Assembly: GCA_016193485.1 (NCBI GenBank)
Contig: JACPRZ010000015.1
Location: forward strand, 69,554-113,058
Source of the DNA: Bacteroidota bacterium
Lineage (GTDB): Bacteria > Bacteroidota > Bacteroidia > JACPRZ01
DNA length: 43,505 nucleotides
Direction of reading: 5' to 3'
Part shown: in pieces, positions 34,972-41,321 of the stretch
Position numbering within the stretch: the stretch's first letter is position 1
How the letters are laid out: every line of letters starts with the position of its first letter
Notes under the pieces: model-generated
Seen by the model: only the letters and a program-made list of their open reading frames with translations
Database searches by the model: none
Told to the model about the DNA's origin: nothing
Made by a program: the position numbers and the translations under genes

Positions 34972-34977
34972 TTTTTT
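34964..34977 (+). terminator. Terminator of the SRP RNA
   Basis: The closing stem strand TCTTACCC is followed directly by six T, so the RNA's own helix plus the U run can act as an intrinsic terminator. Confidence 0.5.
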
Positions 34978-34998
34978 ATTTATTTACCACCGATTGCA

Positions 34999-35057
34999 AC
35001 AATGCTAAACATCCGAAGTCCCGATAGATATCGGGAAAACTTCGGATGTTTTATTGT
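34999..35057. repeat. Long palindrome with CCCGATA/TATCGGG core at the end of the sugar dehydratase gene
   Basis: Nested arms: ACAAT/ATTGT outermost, AACATCCGAAGT (35008-35019)/ACTTCGGATGTT (35039-35050), and the core CCCGATA-GA-TATCGGG (35020-35035). The CCCGATAnnTATCGGG core is a repeat I know from many Bacteroidota genomes. The gene's stop codon (35005-35007) falls just inside the outer arm, and the palindrome encodes the last residues of the protein. On the minus strand no T run follows, so it is not a standard terminator. Confidence 0.75.
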
Positions 35058-36924
35058 CCAACGCTTCAAAAGGTGAGTTCTGAGAAATGAATTCGGGTAC
35101 GATATCCTTCATGGCGCTGACGATTTTTTCATTATCATCGGAACCGGAAACCGACAGGAGGCGATTTATTTTTTCACATGCGGTTTCAAAAGAATATTCT
35201 TCCGCCTTCGCGATTAAAATATGGGGATGGTGGGTGGGCAGGGTCTTTTCTTTTGAAGCGAGCAACTCTTCATAGAGTTTTTCACCCGGACGGAGCCCGG
35301 AAAACAGTATCTGAATATCCTTTCCGAGAGTGAGACCCGACAGTAGTATCATTTTTTTGGCGAGGTCGATGATCCTGATCGGGCGACCCATATCAAAGAC
35401 AAATATTTCCCCCCCCTTTCCTATCAGCGCTGCTTCAAGCACCAGGCGGCATGCTTCGGAAATAGTCATAAAATAACGCATGATTTCGGGGTGGGTTACG
35501 GTTACGGGTCCACCGTTTTCAATCTGTTTCCGGAATAAGGGTATTACCGATCCTTTTGAGTCGATTACATTACCAAACCGGGTCGTAATGAAACGGGTTT
35601 TTATATTTGTTCTCGAAAGGGATTGAGCGTATATTTCCGCAATTCTTTTAGAAGCGCCCATTACATTGCTCGGATTAACCGCTTTATCGGTTGAAATCAT
35701 GACCACCCTGGACGCTCCATACCTGACTGCCAGGTCGCATATAATTTTAGATCCACCGACATTTACCGTAACCGCCTCACCGGGATTACATTCCATGACC
35801 GGCACATGCTTGTATGCTGCAGCATGGTAAACCAGTTCCGGGCGGAAAGAGGAAAAGAAATATTCCATTCTCTTCGCATTGGCGATATCCGCGACAAAGA
35901 ATTCCACCGCCTTATTCATTTTCTTTTCACCAAGGAAACATTGCAGGTCATATAAATCGGTTTCGGCCTGGTCAATTAAAACCAGTTTGGCAGGATTGAA
36001 AGTGAGCAATTGAATTGCCAGTTCCCTTCCTATGGAGCCGGCTGCACCTGTTACAAGCACCCTTTTATTAAGAATTTCATGGCGGATTTTATTCACATCA
36101 ATGGTTATGGTATCCCTTTCAAGGATATCTTCAATCTTTATTTTTTTTATCTGCTTAAAACTCAGTTCCCCGTTGATCCAACTGTTGACAGGAGGAACGT
36201 GCAGGACCTTCGTATTGCGGGCGAGGCATATATCGGCAATGGCGTTTTTCCGGGGAGGGTCAAGTTCATCGATCGCTATGATGAGGTGGGCCACATCGTT
36301 TTTGTTGATTAACTCATCCAGTTTGCCGGAAGCGTAAATCGGAACCCCTTCGATGTATCGTCCGGTTTTTTTCGGATCATCATCCACAAAAGAGGCCACT
36401 TTATATTTTGTCCCGGCATCGCGGTCAAGGGTGCGCTTAGTGATGATGCCGAGTTCACCGGCACCGAAGATAATGACATCCCTTTTCAATTTCGCAGGGT
36501 TTTTGTATTCAAGGTACAGGGTTTTAACGGTCGCCCTGAAAGAGGTCATGATGAAAATGGAAAGCAGCCAGTCAATGATGATAATGGAATTAGGCACAAA
36601 AAACTTGCTGGAAATAAAATAATAAGTGACCATATTGTTGAGAAAAAAAAGCAAACTGCCTGCTGTAATGACAATAACAATGCGCTGTGCGTCCTGTGTG
36701 CCTGTGTAGCGGATGATGCCGGCATAGGTTTTTCCGGCATAAAAACTGAGGGCGCGAATTACGAGCACAAAAGGAATTACGGTCTGAAAACGGGAAATTT
36801 CATCATCGGGGATGGAGAAATTGAACCGTAAAAAATAGGCAAAGACAATGGAAAAGGCAACGGTACACAGGTCGATAAAGAATATCAGCCAGCGGGGAAT
36901 GTGGTTATCGTAAAGAAACGGCAT
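35005..36924 (-). CDS. Membrane-bound nucleotide-sugar 4,6-dehydratase (PglF/WbpM/CapD family)
   Basis: About 639 residues; inner membrane. Four N-terminal helices (about 10-125) are followed by a CoA-binding-like Rossmann domain (DVIIFGAGELGIITKRTL, about 145-265). The catalytic SDR domain (about 285-590) has nucleotide loop VTGAAGSIGRELAIQL, YHAAAYKHVPVME, ISTDKAVNPSNVMGASKR and RFGNVIDSKGSVIPLF. The STDKA and NxMGxSKR motifs carry the family's altered catalytic residues, with Met replacing the usual Tyr. Relatives convert UDP-GlcNAc to UDP-4-keto-6-deoxy sugar for glycan or capsule synthesis. ATG 36924 is preferred over a TTG two codons upstream. The C-terminus (SEVFPISIGTSDV) is written by a palindromic repeat. 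It follows priA by 44 bases. Confidence 0.93.
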   Translation of the reverse strand: MPFLYDNHIPRWLIFFIDLCTVAFSIVFAYFLRFNFSIPDDEISRFQTVIPFVLVIRALSFYAGKTYAGIIRYTGTQDAQRIVIVITAGSLLFFLNNMVTYYFISSKFFVPNSIIIIDWLLSIFIMTSFRATVKTLYLEYKNPAKLKRDVIIFGAGELGIITKRTLDRDAGTKYKVASFVDDDPKKTGRYIEGVPIYASGKLDELINKNDVAHLIIAIDELDPPRKNAIADICLARNTKVLHVPPVNSWINGELSFKQIKKIKIEDILERDTITIDVNKIRHEILNKRVLVTGAAGSIGRELAIQLLTFNPAKLVLIDQAETDLYDLQCFLGEKKMNKAVEFFVADIANAKRMEYFFSSFRPELVYHAAAYKHVPVMECNPGEAVTVNVGGSKIICDLAVRYGASRVVMISTDKAVNPSNVMGASKRIAEIYAQSLSRTNIKTRFITTRFGNVIDSKGSVIPLFRKQIENGGPVTVTHPEIMRYFMTISEACRLVLEAALIGKGGEIFVFDMGRPIRIIDLAKKMILLSGLTLGKDIQILFSGLRPGEKLYEELLASKEKTLPTHHPHILIAKAEEYSFETACEKINRLLSVSGSDDNEKIVSAMKDIVPEFISQNSPFEALDNKTSEVFPISIGTSDV

Positions 36925-36968
36925 ACACAATAAAATTCAAAGGTAACGAAAATGAAGCGATGATGTTT

Positions 36969-39449
36969 TTAAATCGCCACCGGATCGACATCTGCCATGA
37001 TGCGGATTGACCTGAATGGCGTATCGGAAGAAAATTTTCCGATAGCGGATTTTATTTTTGATTTATTTTTCGCCAGTTGGTTGTTCCCCGGTAATTTAAC
37101 CAGGATCGTACGGATGTAATAACCGGCAATTCTCTCCACGAATGGAGTTACGGGCCCGTAAACATCAAAGGTGATTTCATTTTTCAGAAGCGCAACGAGG
37201 CGCGAAGATCCGCTGCCCAGGGTTTCAATGGATTTGTTTTTAAGAGTAATCCTGAGCAGGCGGCAGAAGGGGGGGTAGTTGAATTTTTTCCGCTCTGTTA
37301 TTTCCCGCGAGTACATGGCGGAATAATCATTGGCGAGCACTTGCAGGATTACCGGGTGGGAAGGATTGAATGTTTGCAGTACCACGCTACCCTTCTTTTT
37401 ACGTCCGGCCCGGCCGCTCACCTGCGAGAGCATCTGGAATCCCCTTTCGTGAGCGCGGAAATCGGGGAAGCCGAGAATATTATCGGCATGGAGGATACCC
37501 ACCACGGCAACGCGGTCAAAATCCAGCCCTTTGGATACCATCTGCGTTCCTGCGAGAATATCAATATCTCCCTTTTCAAAACCGGAGATGATCTTTGCAT
37601 GACTATTTTTTCCACGGGTGCTATCAATGTCCATCCGTGCAACACGGGCATCCGGAAAAAATATTTTCAGTTCTTCTTCCACTTTTTCGGTTCCGAAACC
37701 TTTCGTCTGAAGCATCGGGTCACCGCAGGCGGAACACTGGTGAGGCACCGTTCCGGAATGGCCGCAGTAGTGGCACATCAAACGGTTCGTTTTTTTATGG
37801 TACACCAGCGACACATCGCAATGACGGCAATGCGGTATCCATCCGCACCTGGCGCATTGGATTAAGGGTGAAAACCCCCTCCGGTTCTGAAAAAGAATAA
37901 CCTGTTCCTTTTCTTTAAGGGAAGTTGTAATGAGTTCAATCAACCGCAGTGAAAAGTGTGAACGCATTTTACCCTTTTTCATTTCATCGGCAAGATTTAC
38001 CGTTTCAATATGCGGCATAGTGACATTTCCATAGCGGTTTTCTAATTTTACGAAACCGTATTTGCCTTTTTCCGCATTGAAAAATGTTTCCACTGCAGGC
38101 GTTGCCGAGCCAAGCACCGTTTTTGCCCCGTGAATCCTGGCAAGGTATATGGCGGCATCCCTGGCGTTATATCGCGGTGCCGGATTGTCCTGCTTGAAAC
38201 TCGGGTCGTGCTCTTCATCAGCAATTACCAGTCCGAGGTTGGTGAATGGAAGAAAAATTGCGGAACGCGCTCCGAGGATTATCCGTATGCCTGGCGTTTT
38301 TTTACCGTTTTCACCTTCCCGCCCTGGAAAATTATGCCAGATTTCCACTCTTTCATTTTCACCGGACCGGGAATGATATACACCGGCATAGTTGCCGAAA
38401 GCATCTTTCAGCCGGTTTATGATCTGTGCGGTCAGGGCTATTTCCGGAAGGAGGTACAAAACCTGTTTGCCTTCTTTGAGGACATCTGCAATCAGGTGAA
38501 AGTAAATTTCCGTCTTTCCGGATGAAGTTACTCCGTGCAGCAGGACCACATCTTTGGTTAAGAAATAATCTCTTATTTCTTTTATCGCCCTCTCCTGCTC
38601 CGGGCTGAGTTGTTTCAGAATTATATCCGGTGCTGATGATGACCCTATCCTTGAAATTTCTTTTTCGTAATATTCAAAAATTCCTTTCTTGACCAACCGG
38701 CCGGTAATGGAAGAAGATAACCCTGATGTCGCCAGCAGATTTTTTTTTGCCACCGCGGCAGGATTTTCCGAATATCGTTTTGAGATGTTAATATACGTCA
38801 TCAATGCTTTGAGTTGCTTTTTTGTCCGGCTCAGTTGAGAAAAAACGCTTTCCAGTTTTTTTTCTTCCTCAACTTCTTTTGTGAGACGGATAAAAACTTC
38901 TTTTTTCGGGGAGTATTTTTGTTTCACCTCCCGGTCAAGTGTGATGAGTTCCTTTTCAATCATCCCCCTTATGACGGGGTAAACCGTTTTCCGTTCAATG
39001 ACTTTGGATACTTCGGCAAGGTTCAGTTTTTTTCTTTTATCAAGAATCGTAAGAATTTTGATTTCCTTTTCGTTTAACTGCGACACCGGAGGGTCAATAC
39101 CCGGTATTGATCGTATCACCGTTTCGCTGGAAAGCCGCATCCCGGATGGCAGTGCTGCCGCCATAACTTCGCCTGCGGAGCACATATAATAGGAAGAGAG
39201 CCAGTCCCAGAATTCAAATTGTTCCGGAGTTACTGCCGGGAAGGTATCGGGCAGATGTTCTATCGGTTTAGGGATATATTCCTCAGGCGCTTTATCATGG
39301 ATTCTGCGGACTATACCGGTAAGGAGTTTTGATTTTCCGAATTCCACAATAACCCTGTAACCCGGTGCAATGATCTTTTCAAATTCAGGCGGAATGGAAT
39401 AGGTATAATATCTCGCAATGGGAACAGGTATGATTACATCGGCAAACAT
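36969..39449 (-). CDS. priA: Primosomal protein N' (replication restart helicase PriA)
   Basis: About 826 residues. Binds stalled forks and reloads the replicative helicase; cytoplasmic. Domains: N-terminal 3' DNA-binding domain (FADVIIPVPIARYYTYSIP), winged helix (about 115-190), helicase with Walker A LLHGVTSSGKTEIY and Walker B ADEEHD, and GSATPAVET. The zinc-binding region has eight cysteines in CARCGWIPHCRHC and CHYCGHSG..CSACGD. Then GTQMVSKGLDFDRV, QVSGRAGR and the C-terminal domain. The ATG at 39449 puts FADVIIPVP at the N-terminus, as in homologues; an open frame 12 codons longer begins inside a simple-sequence repeat and is less likely. All motifs are present. It is divergent from the symporter gene. 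Confidence 0.96.
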   Translation of the reverse strand: MFADVIIPVPIARYYTYSIPPEFEKIIAPGYRVIVEFGKSKLLTGIVRRIHDKAPEEYIPKPIEHLPDTFPAVTPEQFEFWDWLSSYYMCSAGEVMAAALPSGMRLSSETVIRSIPGIDPPVSQLNEKEIKILTILDKRKKLNLAEVSKVIERKTVYPVIRGMIEKELITLDREVKQKYSPKKEVFIRLTKEVEEEKKLESVFSQLSRTKKQLKALMTYINISKRYSENPAAVAKKNLLATSGLSSSITGRLVKKGIFEYYEKEISRIGSSSAPDIILKQLSPEQERAIKEIRDYFLTKDVVLLHGVTSSGKTEIYFHLIADVLKEGKQVLYLLPEIALTAQIINRLKDAFGNYAGVYHSRSGENERVEIWHNFPGREGENGKKTPGIRIILGARSAIFLPFTNLGLVIADEEHDPSFKQDNPAPRYNARDAAIYLARIHGAKTVLGSATPAVETFFNAEKGKYGFVKLENRYGNVTMPHIETVNLADEMKKGKMRSHFSLRLIELITTSLKEKEQVILFQNRRGFSPLIQCARCGWIPHCRHCDVSLVYHKKTNRLMCHYCGHSGTVPHQCSACGDPMLQTKGFGTEKVEEELKIFFPDARVARMDIDSTRGKNSHAKIISGFEKGDIDILAGTQMVSKGLDFDRVAVVGILHADNILGFPDFRAHERGFQMLSQVSGRAGRKKKGSVVLQTFNPSHPVILQVLANDYSAMYSREITERKKFNYPPFCRLLRITLKNKSIETLGSGSSRLVALLKNEITFDVYGPVTPFVERIAGYYIRTILVKLPGNNQLAKNKSKIKSAIGKFSSDTPFRSIRIMADVDPVAI

Positions 39450-39539
39450 GATCAAAAGGACAAAGATACAAGGACAAAGATACAAGGTCTTTTATCTTTT
39501 ATCTTTGACCTTTGACCTTTTATCTTTTATCTTGCTACA
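39450..39539. repeat. Simple repeat region with promoter-like boxes on both strands
   Basis: The divergent spacer is built of ACAAAGATACAAGG (two direct copies) and CTTTTATCTTTTATCTTTGACC-like units, kept below their full length here. It contains TATCTTTG on the plus strand (39500-39507, 33 bases before the symporter ATG) and two TATCTTTG on the minus strand (39461-39468 and 39475-39482, 12 and 26 bases before the priA ATG). All three are exact TAnnTTTG matches. No -33 partners are obvious. Confidence 0.5.
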
Positions 39540-41309
39540 ATGCATCTCTCCCTTTTTGACTGGCTTATCATTATCGCCTATCTTTTTATTTCTCTGGCTG
39601 TAGGTCTCTACTTCCGGAAGAAGGCAAGCCGCAGCATCACCGATTTTTTTCTTGGCGGCAGGTCGTTCCCATGGTACCTTGCCGGAATTTCAATGGTTGC
39701 CACAACATTTGCTGCCGATACCCCCCTGGCAGTGACCGAACTTGTTGCGAAAAACGGTATCTCCGGCAACTGGCTCTGGTGGAACATGCTCATCGGTGGA
39801 ATGCTGACGGTTTTTTTCTTTTCCCGGCTGTGGCGAAGGGCCGAAATTCTTACCGAACCCGAATTTATTGAATTGCGCTATGGCGGCAGGCCTGCCGCGC
39901 TGCTTCGCGGCTTCAAGGCGGTTCACCTCGGATTTTTTATGAACTGCCTCATCATCGGCTGGGTTAACCTTGCCATGGTTACCGTAATAGAAGTATTTTT
40001 TGAACTACCGCACTTCACTGCAATTTTATTGGTGGCAGGGATAATGGCGCTCACGGCATTCTATTCGGCACTTTCAGGGCTGTGGGGGGTTGCCGTTACC
40101 GATGCCATACAGTTTATTATTGCGATGACCGGCTGCATAGTACTCGCTGTTATTGTGGTAAACAGCGATGCCGTTGGCGGAATTGAAGGATTAAAAGAAA
40201 AGTTACCGGAAAGGACGTTTAGTTTTTTTCCCTCATTTTCAACGGGAGATGGTATTTCTGACCTCGGCAATTCATTAACTCTCGGTATAGGTTCTTTCCT
40301 CGCCTATATGTGCATTTGGTGGAGCAGTTGGTATCCGGGCAATGAACCGGGGGGGGGAGGGTATGTGGCACAGAGAATAATGAGCACCAAAAATGAAAAA
40401 CACGCCTTGCTTTCAACCCTTCTTTTCCAGGTGGCAAATTACTGCCTGCGGCCCTGGCCATGGATATTGGTCGGGCTTTGCACCCTTGTTTTATACCCGG
40501 GACTACCCGATGAAGAAAAACGGCTCGGTTATGTTTATGCCATGCGCGATTTCCTGCCGGCAGGTTTAAAGGGGCTTATGCTGGTAGCATTCCTTGCTGC
40601 ATATATGAGCACCCTCTCCACACAGTTGAACTGGGGAACATCATACCTGGTAAATGACCTTTACAAGAGGTTTATTGTACCTCCCGGAACAATACGGATC
40701 CCGGTGGAGGAAATGAAACATTATGTGACAGCCGGTAAGATGATTACCATCGGGCTTATGGTGGTTTCATTATTCGTAACTCTGTTAATTGAAACCATTT
40801 CCGGTGTGTGGCAGTTTATTATTGAATGTGGAGCCGGGTTAGGGCTGGTTCTGATTTTACGATGGTACTGGTGGCGCATAAACGCCTGGAGTGAAATAGG
40901 AGCGACTATTTTTCCATTTTTTTATTACGCCTTTTCTAAATTTATTTTAGGGCTTGAGTTCCCCGTAAGTTTTTTCTTTACGGTAGGACTGACTACCGTA
41001 AGTTGGCTGATTCTCACTTATGCAACCGCTCCCGAAGCGCCTGCGGTTCTGAAGAATTTTTACCAGCGCGTAAAGCCCGGTGGGTTCTGGAAAAAAATAC
41101 CGAAAGCGCTTTTGAACGAATCGCCACCCGATCCATTCACTTTCAGGGACCTTTTTATCTGCTGGATCTCGGCAACAGCGATGACCTATTCCATTTTATT
41201 CATGACGGGCGATATCATCCTGAAAAATCTTTACTCATCCATAGTTTGGGGTTTGGTTGCTGCTGTCTCTTTTACTATTTTGTACCGGAAAACCGCAAGG
41301 TTGTTATAA
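39540..41309 (+). CDS. Sodium:solute symporter family protein
   Basis: 589 residues; inner membrane, about 13-14 helices. The first helix segment SLFDWLIIIAYLFISLAVGLYF is followed by DFFLGGRSFPWYLAGISMVATTFAADTPLAV, the SSS family signature with the sodium-site region. Later come SALSGLWGVAVTDAIQFIIAM and AFLAAYMSTLSTQLNWGTSYLVNDLYKRF, matching the conserved TM8 Na2 site (S-T-x-S-T/S). The substrate cannot be assigned; relatives carry sugars, amino acids, sialic acid or others. The phrase NEPGGGGYVAQR is conserved in a subgroup of Bacteroidota SSS proteins and is here written with a run of nine G. It is convergent with the S74 gene, 12 bases between stops. Confidence 0.92.
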   Translation: MHLSLFDWLIIIAYLFISLAVGLYFRKKASRSITDFFLGGRSFPWYLAGISMVATTFAADTPLAVTELVAKNGISGNWLWWNMLIGGMLTVFFFSRLWRRAEILTEPEFIELRYGGRPAALLRGFKAVHLGFFMNCLIIGWVNLAMVTVIEVFFELPHFTAILLVAGIMALTAFYSALSGLWGVAVTDAIQFIIAMTGCIVLAVIVVNSDAVGGIEGLKEKLPERTFSFFPSFSTGDGISDLGNSLTLGIGSFLAYMCIWWSSWYPGNEPGGGGYVAQRIMSTKNEKHALLSTLLFQVANYCLRPWPWILVGLCTLVLYPGLPDEEKRLGYVYAMRDFLPAGLKGLMLVAFLAAYMSTLSTQLNWGTSYLVNDLYKRFIVPPGTIRIPVEEMKHYVTAGKMITIGLMVVSLFVTLLIETISGVWQFIIECGAGLGLVLILRWYWWRINAWSEIGATIFPFFYYAFSKFILGLEFPVSFFFTVGLTTVSWLILTYATAPEAPAVLKNFYQRVKPGGFWKKIPKALLNESPPDPFTFRDLFICWISATAMTYSILFMTGDIILKNLYSSIVWGLVAAVSFTILYRKTARLL

Positions 41310-41321
41310 GGATAAGGGTGA

